A stretch of DNA of 64,000 bases from Polynucleobacter sp. (GTDB lineage: Bacteria > Pseudomonadota > Gammaproteobacteria > Burkholderiales > Burkholderiaceae), in the NCBI GenBank assembly GCA_024642065.1, contig JAHEBW010000001.1, positions 62,001 through 126,000 on the forward strand, in the 5' to 3' direction. Positions within the stretch are counted from its first letter, which is position 1. Every line of letters starts with the position of its first letter. Below the pieces are notes generated by a model, which was not told where the DNA came from, ran no database searches, and worked only from the letters and a program-made list of their open reading frames with translations. Below, piece after piece: positions 34,468 to 43,090 of the stretch. Position numbers and translations under genes: made by a program.

Positions 34468-35883
34468 ATGTCGCTCCATCGCACTGCAGCCCAGAAAATC
34501 TGGGCTGATCATCTTATTAAACCATTAGCTAGCAATCAAGACCTTCTCTTGATTGACAGAGTTTTTCTCCATGAAAGAACAGGGCCAGCTCTTTTATCTG
34601 GCCTCTCTCTATCGAATCGCAAACCCGCCAATCCAAAAAGTATTTTTGGCACTCTTGATCACATAGTTGATACCAGCATATCTAGGAGTGATGACACCTT
34701 ATTTAAGGGCGGCAAACTTTTCATTGAGGCTTTTAAAAAGAGAACGCATGAGTTTGGCATCCAGCTTTTTGATTTAAATGATCCACGTCAAGGCATCGTT
34801 CACGTTATCTCACCAGAGCTAGGCATAGCCCTTCCAGGCAGCACCCATGTATGCCCAGATAGTCACACATGCACAGTTGGCGGTTTAGGTGCTTTAGCTT
34901 GGGGCATTGGATCGACTGAAGGTGAGCATGCAGTTGCCACTCAAACCTTGATATATAAACAACCCAAGCAACAAAGGGTTGTCTTTACTGGTAAGTTGTC
35001 TACTGGGGTCACTGCAAAAGATCTTGCTTTGGCACTGATTGCCAAATATGGAGTTACTGGAGGCAATGGCCACATTACAGAATATGCGGGCGATCCAATC
35101 AGAGATCTAGACATTGAAGGACGAATGACACTCTGTAACCTCAGCGTTGAATTTGGATCCTGGACTGGGATTGTGCCTGCGGATGAGAAGACTTTTGCAT
35201 GGCTGGCTGATAAACCGATGTCACCAAAAGGCAAAGATTGGGATATGGCGATTGACCATTGGAAATCTCTTGCTAGTGATGCTGAAGCCACATGGGACTC
35301 AGAGCTCACTCTGGCATGCCATGATTTAGAGCCACAGGTGACATGGGGAACAAGCCCTATGCATGCAATAGGTATTAGCTCACAAGTTCCCAATCTATCA
35401 GAGGTGTCAGCTTTAATCCAAAATCAAGATTACAACAAAGCTCTTGATTACATGAACTTACAAGCTGGTCAAAAAATGACTGATATAGCTATTGATGTGG
35501 CGTTTATTGGTTCCTGCACTAATAGCCGAATCACTGACCTTAGAGCAGCTGCGAGTATCTTAAAAGGCAGAAAAGTAAAGTCACATATCAAAGCGATTGT
35601 TGTTCCAGGATCAATGGAAACAAAGCGTCAAGCTGAAGCAGAAGGTCTTGATGTGATTTTTAAGGAAGCTGGCTTTGAATGGCGATCCAGTGGTTGCTCT
35701 TTATGTTTTTATGCAGGAGGAGAATCCTTTGGGGAAGGCGTTAGAACGATCAGCACCACCAATAGAAACTTTGAAGGCAGACAAGGCATCCAAGTTAAAA
35801 CACATCTAGCAAGTCCTTTAACAGTAGCCGCCTCGGCTCTTGAAGGAAAAATTGCTGATCCACGCCCTTATCTAAAATCATGA
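34468..35883 (+). CDS. LeuC-like hydro-lyase large subunit (aconitase superfamily)
   Basis: A 471-residue protein. Fe-S and substrate blocks are present: HVCPDSHTCTVGGLGALAWGIGSTEGEHA, FIGSCTNSRITDLRAAA and SSGCSLCFYAGGESFGEGVRTISTTNRNFEGRQG. It matches isopropylmalate isomerase large subunit (LeuC) in length and motifs. Its setting with a Bug protein and FAH hydrolase, not with leuB/leuA, suggests a catabolic hydro-lyase acting on another dicarboxylate (for example a methylmalate- or maleate-type compound). The 4-base overlap with the small-subunit gene shows coupling. A leucine-synthesis role is the alternative. Confidence 0.85.
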   Translation: MSLHRTAAQKIWADHLIKPLASNQDLLLIDRVFLHERTGPALLSGLSLSNRKPANPKSIFGTLDHIVDTSISRSDDTLFKGGKLFIEAFKKRTHEFGIQLFDLNDPRQGIVHVISPELGIALPGSTHVCPDSHTCTVGGLGALAWGIGSTEGEHAVATQTLIYKQPKQQRVVFTGKLSTGVTAKDLALALIAKYGVTGGNGHITEYAGDPIRDLDIEGRMTLCNLSVEFGSWTGIVPADEKTFAWLADKPMSPKGKDWDMAIDHWKSLASDAEATWDSELTLACHDLEPQVTWGTSPMHAIGISSQVPNLSEVSALIQNQDYNKALDYMNLQAGQKMTDIAIDVAFIGSCTNSRITDLRAAASILKGRKVKSHIKAIVVPGSMETKRQAEAEGLDVIFKEAGFEWRSSGCSLCFYAGGESFGEGVRTISTTNRNFEGRQGIQVKTHLASPLTVAASALEGKIADPRPYLKS

Positions 35884-36503
35884 AGCCATTTGAAGTATTT
35901 ACTGGGATAGTTGCCCATTTACCCAATGACAATATAGATACTGATGCGATCATTCCATCAAGAGAGATCGTGAGCCCAGAGAAAACAGGATTTGGAGAAA
36001 AGCTGTTTAGCTCATGGCGCTATTTAGATAAAAACTATGCAGAAAATACTGAATTTATTTTAAATAAAGAGCCCTACCGAGACTCTTCCATTTTATTGTC
36101 TGGCTATAACTTTGGATGCGGCTCCTCAAGAGAAATGGCAGTTTGGGCCCTTGCACAATTTGGTTTCAAAGTAGTGGTTGCAAAATCTTTTGGGGAAATT
36201 TTCAGAAATAATTGCAACAAGAATGGCTTACTCACTATTCAAATTTCTGATGCTGCCTATTTATCTCTTTCAGAGCTATGCCATAAGCACCCATGTCAAC
36301 TGAAGGTTAATTTAGCAGATCAATTAATTGAAGCAGTTGATGAGACTAGTGAATTTAAATTTCATTTTGATATTGATGCAACTCTCAAAGAGTATTTTTT
36401 AAGTGGTCAAGATGCGATTTCTAAAACCTTAGAACATCAATTGGCCATTGATGAATTTTGCCAAGCTGATAGAAAAAATCGTCCATGGATGTGGCAATCT
36501 TAG
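35880..36503 (+). CDS. LeuD-like hydro-lyase small subunit
   Basis: A 207-residue swivel-domain subunit: LPNDNIDTDAIIPSREIV, the YNFGCGSSREMAVWALAQFGFKVVVAKSFGEIFRNNCNKNGLL block that carries substrate-binding serine and arginine residues. It pairs with the LeuC-like protein just upstream. The substrate is open, as for its partner. Confidence 0.85.
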   Translation: MKPFEVFTGIVAHLPNDNIDTDAIIPSREIVSPEKTGFGEKLFSSWRYLDKNYAENTEFILNKEPYRDSSILLSGYNFGCGSSREMAVWALAQFGFKVVVAKSFGEIFRNNCNKNGLLTIQISDAAYLSLSELCHKHPCQLKVNLADQLIEAVDETSEFKFHFDIDATLKEYFLSGQDAISKTLEHQLAIDEFCQADRKNRPWMWQS

Positions 36504-36549
36504 GCACATGAATATGCCCCACTAATAGATTCTTAAAATTTAGGTCATT

Positions 36550-36575
36550 AAAAAACCACCCTTAGGTGGTTTTTT
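36550..36575. terminator. Bidirectional terminator after the LeuCD-like operon
   Basis: AAAAAACCACC / GGTGGTTTTTT hairpin with an approximately 4-base loop, between convergent genes. Confidence 0.9.
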
Positions 36576-36583
36576 AATTTTTA

Positions 36584-37069
36584 TCATCTGTAGACAATAT
36601 CTGCTCGACGATTTTCTTTCCAGGCCTCCTCATTGCTTCCCTTAGCCTTTGGCTTTTCCTTACCAAAACTAACAGACTCTAGCTGACCTTGATTAACACC
36701 CAGCAAAGATAATGATTTCTTAACTGCTTCAGATCTCTTTTGACCTAAGGCTAAGTTGTACTCTGTTGTTCCACGCTCATCAGTATTACCCTGAATCACG
36801 ATGTTAGCCTTTTTATCTTGGTTTTCACGAAGATATTTAGCGTGAGCTTCAATAACAGACTGATACTCAGGCTTTACTTTGTAGCTATCAAAATCAAAGT
36901 AAATGCTGCGCTTGCCATAAACGATTGTCTTTGGATCGTTAATAGGGTCATAACCCATGCCCTGGCCTGTTACATCAACTGATGCCACTTTGTTTGAATC
37001 GGTTGTGCTGCAAGCACCAATGAGTGATACGAAGGCGACTGCAAATAAAACTTTTGCTAACTTATACAT
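36584..37069 (-). CDS. pal: OmpA-family lipoprotein, Pal-like
   Basis: A 161-residue protein. The lipoprotein signal KVLFAVAFVSLIGAC is followed by a linker and an OmpA-like peptidoglycan-binding domain: SIYFDFDSYKVKPEYQSVIEAHAKYL, VIQGNTDERGTTEYNLALGQKRSEAVKKSL, NRRADIVYR. This is the form of Pal, which ties the outer membrane to peptidoglycan. The tol and cpoB genes that usually neighbour pal are absent, so it may be Pal itself at a detached locus or a paralogue. Confidence 0.82.
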   Translation of the reverse strand: MYKLAKVLFAVAFVSLIGACSTTDSNKVASVDVTGQGMGYDPINDPKTIVYGKRSIYFDFDSYKVKPEYQSVIEAHAKYLRENQDKKANIVIQGNTDERGTTEYNLALGQKRSEAVKKSLSLLGVNQGQLESVSFGKEKPKAKGSNEEAWKENRRADIVYR

Positions 37070-37099
37070 ATATATTCCTTTAAAGATTGGATAAAAAAA

Positions 37100-37456
37100 T
37101 TAAACAGGGATATATGTACTTTTGGGTGGCTTAAAGATTCTTTCAAGAAATTGGGAGGCCTTTAATATTTCATTAACAGGTCTCAATACTTCCATTAACT
37201 TAATTTGGGCAATAAAGAAAATGAGCGCAACAATGATGCCAACCATATGGATAGGCAGAAGATTGAGTAGTTCGTTCTTACCCTCAGGCAATTTGGAATC
37301 AATGATGGCTTGCTGGGCAACTACAAAACCAGTGTAGTCAGCATAAATTTCAGCGCGTTTAATACCATTCTCTACAAATCGATGCGCAGTCAAAGCCTTA
37401 AACAAGACCATGCTTAAGCACAAGAGAATGAGTAGAAGTTTGTATTTGCGAATCAT
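37100..37456 (-). CDS. Small membrane protein of unknown function
   Basis: About 118 residues from ATG 37456 (MIRKYKLL); the ORF track uses TTG at 37483. Two hydrophobic segments are visible, LLLILLCLSMVLFKALTA and LLPIHMVGIIVALIFFIAQ, with a 45-residue loop between. No known domain is recognised. It lies between pal-like and alpha/beta-hydrolase genes on the same strand; the TTG start would overlap the upstream stop by 4 bases, suggesting coupling. Confidence 0.6.
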   Translation of the reverse strand: MIRKYKLLLILLCLSMVLFKALTAHRFVENGIKRAEIYADYTGFVVAQQAIIDSKLPEGKNELLNLLPIHMVGIIVALIFFIAQIKLMEVLRPVNEILKASQFLERIFKPPKSTYIPV

Positions 37457-37479
37457 TTCAAAAGATTCTACAAGATAAA

Positions 37480-38169
37480 TCAAGAATGTTGCTTGAGCCA
37501 GCCTGAGATCATAGGACCAAGCAAGCTGGGCTGTTCAAGCGGAATCATGTGCCCGCAATCTTGAATGATGGCTAGTTCGGAGTTAGGAATCCCCTGCTGG
37601 AGCTGCGTCACCTCATCTAGGCTTCGCAGCCGATCCTGATCGCCTGCGACAACCAATGTGGGGCACTGAATGACTGATAGTTGATCGAGATCCCCAGCTC
37701 TTCTAATGGAAGATTGCAAAACGAATTCATCTTTACCCAAACCAGCTCCCATCAGTCTAATTCTCTCAACAAGTTCAGGATTATTAGCTGATGAAGCCCC
37801 AAGAGACTCTTTGATAGATACCTGACTCAATCCTCTAAAGTTAGTAGCGCTGATATTTTTTGCAGCAGTTATTCTTTGTAGGGCTTGCTGATCATCATCA
37901 GCTCTGGCTGATGTAGCAATCAGAATAAGAGACTGAATTCGATCAGGGGCTTGACGAACCATTTCACGGGCCACATAGCCACCCATTGAAAAACCAATTA
38001 ATGTGAAGGTATCAGGAGCTTTACTTAAATTAGCTTGAGCAATAGTCTCAATTGAGTTGCCGGAGCATAAGTCACCAAACATCAGTTGTTCAGCATTGTC
38101 TATAAATGGCAAGACATCATTCCATAAGGACTCATCGAGCATGAAGCCTGGTAAGAAGACTAAATTCAT
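37480..38169 (-). CDS. Alpha/beta hydrolase
   Basis: A 229-residue hydrolase. The nucleophile elbow GFSMGGYVAREM (serine), the acid region VVAGDQDRL and the catalytic histidine in DCGHMIPLEQP form the standard triad in order. Substrate unknown. It belongs to the pimeloyl-ester/2-hydroxymuconate hydrolase-like group. Confidence 0.85.
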   Translation of the reverse strand: MNLVFLPGFMLDESLWNDVLPFIDNAEQLMFGDLCSGNSIETIAQANLSKAPDTFTLIGFSMGGYVAREMVRQAPDRIQSLILIATSARADDDQQALQRITAAKNISATNFRGLSQVSIKESLGASSANNPELVERIRLMGAGLGKDEFVLQSSIRRAGDLDQLSVIQCPTLVVAGDQDRLRSLDEVTQLQQGIPNSELAIIQDCGHMIPLEQPSLLGPMISGWLKQHS

Positions 38170-38208
38170 GATGACAGCAAGCAGTCAGACAAAGCAAGCC
38201 AACTCAAA

Positions 38209-38655
38209 TTAAGAATGAATCAAAGGCTGATTTTCTTCGGGCTCAAGTTCTTCCCAAGTGCTATCACCTAGTTTTTTAACTGTTAGCTTAAATGTCCAAT
38301 GCTCAGGAACACCACAGGTCCATTCTTTAGGGCCAGTTTGAATGAGCACATTGGTTTGTTGGCGATGATCAAAATACAGATGGTATATCTTGCCATGCAG
38401 AGGAATAAAAAAGAATTTAGCGGCGTGAACTTGCTCCGTCACATCTAGTCTTGATTGCAAGGCCTTCGCTTGTTTCATCAGGACATTAGCTTGCTCCATG
38501 ATGCGGTCATATTCATGCTTGGCATTTTGGCGGGCAACGTTGACTGCCTTATCTTTTTCTTCGGTGACTTGAATAGGTGCAAAGACTGGTGACCCTACTT
38601 CCATAGGATATTCAATACTGGCATGGCGAGCTGGATCGGTATCTTCAATGCGCAT
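38209..38655 (-). CDS. DUF2452 family protein
   Basis: A 148-residue protein with a helical central part (ARQNAKHEYDRIMEQANVLMKQAKALQSRLDVTEQVHAA) and FFFIPLHGKIYHLYFDHRQQTNVLIQTGPKEW. These match the DUF2452 family as I recall it. Function unknown. It appears to be monocistronic or grouped loosely with the alpha/beta hydrolase gene. Confidence 0.7.
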   Translation of the reverse strand: MRIEDTDPARHASIEYPMEVGSPVFAPIQVTEEKDKAVNVARQNAKHEYDRIMEQANVLMKQAKALQSRLDVTEQVHAAKFFFIPLHGKIYHLYFDHRQQTNVLIQTGPKEWTCGVPEHWTFKLTVKKLGDSTWEELEPEENQPLIHS

Positions 38656-38827
38656 TTAAGTCCCCGTTATACAAGCTAAAAGCTAATTTTTTATAGTTTT
38701 TAGATTATATGAATATCAGTGATTTTTTGCTTGAACCCCTTGAATTTCCTCCTCTTAGGGCTTGTAAACAGGATTTCTTAATTCACTCCATAATGAGGAT
38801 TACTTACTATTGTTGGTACTGCAATCA

Positions 38828-39244
38828 ATGAATCAGAGTCATAGCCAAACTGAGAACTGTAATCAGTCCGAAACACTTAAAGTCTTATATGACGGCGCAT
38901 GCCCTATGTGTCGCACTGAGATTGCACATGTGAAAGGGTTGGCCAATAAAACTCCTGCAAGTGGCTTGATGTTTATTGATATCAGTAGCAATGACTCCCA
39001 ATTAGCCTGTTACCAAGATGATAAAGAGCAACTTTTAGCCAGATTTCATGTGGAACGGATGGATGGCTCAAGGATGGATGGAGCCCAAGCATTTGTTGCT
39101 ATGTGGGAGCGATTGCCAGGCTGGCAATGGCTAGCTAGATTTTCAAAAATACTAGGGATGCTTTTTTTGATGGAATTAGCTTATAAGGGCTTTTTAAAAA
39201 TTCGCCCTTCTATTCAGTCCCTGGTTCGCCGCTTCGCTAAATAA
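38828..39244 (+). CDS. DCC-family thiol-disulfide oxidoreductase-like (DUF393)
   Basis: A protein of about 138 residues. KVLYDGACPMCRTEIAHVKG carries the D-x-C-x-x-C motif that names the family. LLARFHVERMDGSRMDGAQAFVAMWERLPGW and a C-terminal hydrophobic segment match DUF393. The ORF track starts at TTG 38810, which has GAGGAT upstream; the ATG at 38828 is the alternative used here. The redox role is inferred from the CxxC. Confidence 0.8.
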   Translation: MNQSHSQTENCNQSETLKVLYDGACPMCRTEIAHVKGLANKTPASGLMFIDISSNDSQLACYQDDKEQLLARFHVERMDGSRMDGAQAFVAMWERLPGWQWLARFSKILGMLFLMELAYKGFLKIRPSIQSLVRRFAK

Positions 39245-39257
39245 TGATCTAGTTAGC

Positions 39258-39641
39258 TTATCTCATTTGATTGAGCGTATCAGCATCAACAATGAGTCTC
39301 ACTCCCAAAGAACCTGATTGATTCATGACTGGAGATTTTCTTAAACCAATCTCTAAGCTCTTGATTGGTGCATAAGTGGCACATGCACGAACAATCCGCG
39401 TCATCAGTCTTTCTTGAGTTTCGTAACGGCCCTCACGAGCCAATCGATCAATCTCTTTTATCAATGGATCGTAGTCAAAGACATGTTTCATATGGTCTTG
39501 TTCAATCAATACAAGCTCAGAATCGAACCATAGAGTTAGATCCAGAAGATGTTGATCTGGAATGAGGTCACCCTTTGCATACGTCCCGATCTGGGTCGTA
39601 AGAATAAGATCTCTTAATTCAATGCTGGCTTGAGTAGTCAT
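39258..39641 (-). CDS. folB: Dihydroneopterin aldolase
   Basis: About 127 residues from MTTQASIELRDLILTTQIGTYAKGDLIPDQ, which has the family start (the IELRDL...IG element). DYDPLIKEIDRLAREGRYETQERLMTRIV contains the catalytic region and ends with LEIGLRKSPVMNQSGSLGVRL. It converts dihydroneopterin to hydroxymethyl-dihydropterin in folate synthesis. The start at 39641 lies 7 bases after the stop of the small cysteine-rich gene; the ORF-track start would add 24 residues foreign to the family. Confidence 0.86.
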   Translation of the reverse strand: MTTQASIELRDLILTTQIGTYAKGDLIPDQHLLDLTLWFDSELVLIEQDHMKHVFDYDPLIKEIDRLAREGRYETQERLMTRIVRACATYAPIKSLEIGLRKSPVMNQSGSLGVRLIVDADTLNQMR

Positions 39642-39648
39642 GAAGTGA

Positions 39649-39834
39649 TTATGAATTTTTATTATTTTCGTCAGATTTTGGAGTTGGATCACTTGAACTA
39701 TTCGATGGCTCATTCATTTTCAATGGAGGGTGAACCATTTTTTCACCGTTCCATACTTGTCCACACCAGCACTCACCTTGAGCATTGATGATGCAAACCC
39801 CTGATCCACAACAGCGCTTATCTACAGAGCTCAC
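39649..39834 (-). CDS. Small cysteine-rich protein upstream of folB
   Basis: A 61-residue protein starting with GTG and preceded by AGGAGG at ideal distance. The N-terminal half has five cysteines in RCCGSGVCIINAQGECWCGQVWNGEKM; the C-terminal half is polar and disordered. Cysteine-rich proteins of this type are common before folB in related bacteria, as I recall. The spacing suggests metal binding, possibly zinc or a disulfide knot. Function unknown. Confidence 0.72.
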   Translation of the reverse strand: MSSVDKRCCGSGVCIINAQGECWCGQVWNGEKMVHPPLKMNEPSNSSSDPTPKSDENNKNS

Positions 39835-40019
39835 ATCAACCTCCTATAAAAATGTCTCAACTGAGATCAAACTGGACACCATCTTAGTCTGTTTTGAAGA
39901 TGTGCGCTCTGCACTTAACTTACACACTCAAAGAAGGATTAACGTTCACCGAACTTGATTAACAGCCAATTTCCAACTACAAACCAAGAGAACATTCATA
40001 AACCCAAAAAAATAACAGC

Positions 40020-40652
40020 TTATTTTTCTAACAATGGATTAATGACTGACTGTGCATGTTGAAATTCTTTTTCAGAAAACATGTCAGGTTTATTGAGATA
40101 CTCAATAATCCAATCTATCGTATCCAGACCCCAAAATACTTGTTGATCAATTCTTATGCTGGGCACACCAAATACAGCATGATCGGCAGCGTTTTGCGTT
40201 GATTGAATCAGAGCTTGCTTGACATTGTCATCAACTGGTTTTGGGGTATTTGCCGGCAATCCAATCGCTTCACAAAAGCCTGCCCACTCAATCTCGGGAT
40301 CATGCCCCTGTCCCCAAACAAAATCAAAGGCTTTATCAAGCATAGCTAAATCAGCGTTGTGCTGAAGCAGCAAACGCTGTGCTGGCGCCGAGGCAAAAGG
40401 ATGGCGTTTGGGAAATTGAAATGGCAGATTTAGCTTTCGAGCTTTCCATACGCAAAATTGGTAGGTATGTATTCGTTTCTCTGGCACCTCAGCAGGGCCA
40501 CGATTATCTTGAAGTCTCAGTAGGCCTGGGAAAAAAATAGGTGTTGGAATGAGCTCTAATTTCTCTTCTAACACTTTTCTTGATTTTAGAAAAAGATAGG
40601 CATACGGTGAAATGATGTCGTAATAGAAATAGGCTTTAGTTTTCATATTCAT
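40020..40652 (-). CDS. 2-hydroxychromene-2-carboxylate isomerase family (DsbA-like, kappa GST)
   Basis: About 210 residues. KAYFYYDIISPYAYLFLKS is the start typical of the family (FxxDxxSPYAY). NLPFQFPKRHPFASAPAQRLLL, AFDFVWGQGHDPEI and AVFGVPSIRIDQQVFWGLDTID follow. The family works in naphthalene and other aromatic degradation, isomerising a hydroxychromene carboxylate with glutathione. The gene lies 13 bases after a TetR regulator. The role here is inferred; it may serve another aromatic acid. Confidence 0.82.
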   Translation of the reverse strand: MNMKTKAYFYYDIISPYAYLFLKSRKVLEEKLELIPTPIFFPGLLRLQDNRGPAEVPEKRIHTYQFCVWKARKLNLPFQFPKRHPFASAPAQRLLLQHNADLAMLDKAFDFVWGQGHDPEIEWAGFCEAIGLPANTPKPVDDNVKQALIQSTQNAADHAVFGVPSIRIDQQVFWGLDTIDWIIEYLNKPDMFSEKEFQHAQSVINPLLEK

Positions 40653-40665
40653 CAATTAAGTAAAT

Positions 40666-41361
40666 TTAGTTTCTTCCTTTTTTTACGCTTTTAACTCTTT
40701 CTACCACCTGAGTTATATAAGTAGCACAAAGTTTTGCGGAATCTTCTTTAAACATTTTTATACGGTGCGTGTTTTCTAAAATGAGTAAGCCCACACAATG
40801 TGCAAAAAAAGCAGTGACCTCCTCTTTTGCAACTTTTGGTGATGCTCCCAATTCTAGTAAAGCATGCTCAAAATGCAGTAATGAATCTCTTAGCCTGGTA
40901 TTTAATGTTGTGTTGAGATCTGGTGTTAAGCCATAAGGCCTAGCGCCTCCAAATAAATAAAATCCAAGATCTAAATCTCTTGGGTTTGAAGCGTAAAACT
41001 CATAGAACCCCAATGCAGATCGCTCTACCCTTTGCGTTGCAGATTTAGCACCGCCGATGCTCTTATTAACAGCATCATTCAAGCGCTCTAATGAATCAGA
41101 CAACAGGGCACCATATATTTCTTCTTTGGCCGTGAAATATGAATAAATGGCTCCTGGCGTATACCCTGCTCGTTTAGCAATTTCTCTAACGCTAGCCCCT
41201 TCTAAACCATACTCTTCGAATACTTCTTTGGCTGCAGCCAAGATGTGTGCTTTTTTAGCATCACTAACAATCGCTAAGCGATCCTTACGCGCCTTTAGCG
41301 CATTAGGCACCTTAGGCGCTTTTTCTTTGCTGGAATCTTTCAAGTTAGATGTCTGTCTCAT
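40666..41361 (-). CDS. TetR-family regulator
   Basis: A 231-residue repressor. AKKAHILAAAKEVFEEYGLEGASVREIAKRAGYTPGAIYSYFTAKEEIYGALL is the TetR helix-turn-helix. The C-terminal ligand domain is unrecognised. It diverges from the HpaB/AbfD-superfamily gene 89 bases away and heads the isomerase gene. So it probably controls both an aromatic-type enzyme and itself. Confidence 0.88.
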   Translation of the reverse strand: MRQTSNLKDSSKEKAPKVPNALKARKDRLAIVSDAKKAHILAAAKEVFEEYGLEGASVREIAKRAGYTPGAIYSYFTAKEEIYGALLSDSLERLNDAVNKSIGGAKSATQRVERSALGFYEFYASNPRDLDLGFYLFGGARPYGLTPDLNTTLNTRLRDSLLHFEHALLELGASPKVAKEEVTAFFAHCVGLLILENTHRIKMFKEDSAKLCATYITQVVERVKSVKKGRN

Positions 41362-41450
41362 ACTTGTTATTTTACCTAAATTTAAACAATTGACAATAAA
41401 TTGAACGATGTTTAATATTTAAATGAATTAAGCGCCAGAAAGCCAAAATC

Positions 41451-43019
41451 ATGTTGATGTCAGCCAAAGAATATGAAGAATCACTCCGCCAATACAAGCC
41501 CAAAGTGTTTGTTGACGGACGACGTGTTGAATCGGTTGTCGATGAGCCTGCGTTCCGACCAGGGGTTAATGCTGTTGGCCTAACCTATGACTACGCTCTT
41601 CGCCCAGAATATGCGCCGATTATGACGGCTACTCAAAATAGCACTGGTGAGCTTGTTAATCGCTTTGTTCACATTAATACCAGCAGTGGCGATTTGTTAA
41701 ACAAACTCGAAGCAGTTCGTCTTGTCTGCCAAGAAACAGGTTGTGCGCAACGTTACCTGACTCATGATGCATTGAATGCGATTCATCAAGTATCCGCACG
41801 AATAGATGATGCAAAAGGCACAACCGAACATCGTGAAAAATTCGCTGCTTATCTTCATGATGTTCAAAAGCGCGATTTAACTTTAGGTATTGCTATGACT
41901 GATGCCAAAGGTGATCGAAGCAAACGCCCTCATGAACAAGGCAATATCGATGCTTATGTCCATGTCACTCGACGTGATGGCAAAGGTATTTGGATTTCAG
42001 GAACAAAGGCTATTGTTACTGGCGCACCATATATGCATGAGTTTCTAGTGATGCCTTGCCGGAATATGAGCAAAGAGGATGCTGAATTTGCTGTTTGCTG
42101 TGCTGTGCCGGTTGATGCTGAAGGTGTCACCATTGTTGCTCGTCCAGCAGGACGTCCAGGTGAAAAGGCAGCGTTATTTTCAAATAAATATGGTCAATCT
42201 ACTGGCGTAGTTATTTTTGAGAATGTGTTCGTACCTTGGGACAAAGTTTTTTACGCTGACGAATGGGAACACACTGGGTATATGACATACAACTATGCCA
42301 CCCATCATCGTCATAGTTGTATTGGTGCGCGCGCAGGATTTGGTGATTTATTAATTGGAGCTGGCGCATTGATGTGTGAAGCCAATGGCTTTGATCCAGG
42401 TGAGGAGCATCATTTACGCGATCAGATGGTTGAGCTGATTAAGATTACTGAGGGCTTTTATGCTTGCGGTGTAGCTGCCTCTGTGTATGCAACGCAAGAT
42501 GTTCCTGCGCAAAGCTTTGTGCCAGATCCTGTATTTGCCAATATCGGAAAACTATTATTAGCAACTCAAATCTATGACATGCATAAGATTGCTCATTATG
42601 TGTCTGGTGGATTAATTGTGGCATTACCAGGACCTGATGAAGATCACAACCCTGAAACCGCCGCGAAACTAAGTGATGTGCTTCGCGCTAACAGTAGCAT
42701 TCCTTATGAAAAACGTATTGAAACTGCTCGTTTCATTGAGGATCTAACTGCCTCTTATCAAGGTGGTTGGTATTCAGTGATTAGCTTGCATGGTGGAGGC
42801 TCACCTGAAGCGATGAAACGTGAAATCTACCGCAACTATCCCGTAGGCTCAAAAGTAAAACTAGCTGAACGCTTGTTAGATAGAGGATTATCTAACGATC
42901 CTAATCGCACCATCACACAAAACACACAACCAGGAAAATGCTGTACTCAAGGGTGCACTACTCCAGGAGCGCCAGTGATGGTTGATTTGCCTGATTTACC
43001 TTCAAAAGGATCATCGTGA
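41451..43019 (+). CDS. 4-hydroxyphenylacetate 3-hydroxylase / 4-hydroxybutyryl-CoA dehydratase superfamily protein
   Basis: A 522-residue protein of the acyl-CoA dehydrogenase-like HpaB/AbfD superfamily: FVHINTSSGDLLNKLEAVRL, AMTDAKGDRSKRPHEQ, ISGTKAIVTGAPYMHEFLVMP, VIFENVFVPWDKVF and EDLTASYQGGWYSVISLHGGGSPEAMKREIYRNYP. The last block is close to the 4-hydroxybutyryl-CoA dehydratase side. Of the four cluster ligands of that enzyme (C99, C103, H292, C299), the aligned positions appear to be C98, Y102, H286 and A293, so an Fe-S cluster is unlikely. A flavin monooxygenase or isomerase is more probable. A cysteine-rich tail (GKCCTQGCTTPG) is unusual. It is divergent from the TetR gene. Confidence 0.75.
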   Translation: MLMSAKEYEESLRQYKPKVFVDGRRVESVVDEPAFRPGVNAVGLTYDYALRPEYAPIMTATQNSTGELVNRFVHINTSSGDLLNKLEAVRLVCQETGCAQRYLTHDALNAIHQVSARIDDAKGTTEHREKFAAYLHDVQKRDLTLGIAMTDAKGDRSKRPHEQGNIDAYVHVTRRDGKGIWISGTKAIVTGAPYMHEFLVMPCRNMSKEDAEFAVCCAVPVDAEGVTIVARPAGRPGEKAALFSNKYGQSTGVVIFENVFVPWDKVFYADEWEHTGYMTYNYATHHRHSCIGARAGFGDLLIGAGALMCEANGFDPGEEHHLRDQMVELIKITEGFYACGVAASVYATQDVPAQSFVPDPVFANIGKLLLATQIYDMHKIAHYVSGGLIVALPGPDEDHNPETAAKLSDVLRANSSIPYEKRIETARFIEDLTASYQGGWYSVISLHGGGSPEAMKREIYRNYPVGSKVKLAERLLDRGLSNDPNRTITQNTQPGKCCTQGCTTPGAPVMVDLPDLPSKGSS

Positions 43020-43090
43020 GTTGAGGATCAAAAAGATCGCTCACAGCTTATTACTATCAGATACCTTGGGAATATTAGGCCAATAGAGTT

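Noticed and set aside
34941-35393. 150-residue minus-strand ORF inside the leuC-like gene
   Set aside because: It lies wholly within a coding frame with Fe-S motifs, and its translation has no recognisable features.
39835-40019. Possible small gene between the cysteine-rich gene and the isomerase gene
   Set aside because: No ORF with a start and ribosome binding site is seen in this 185-base gap.
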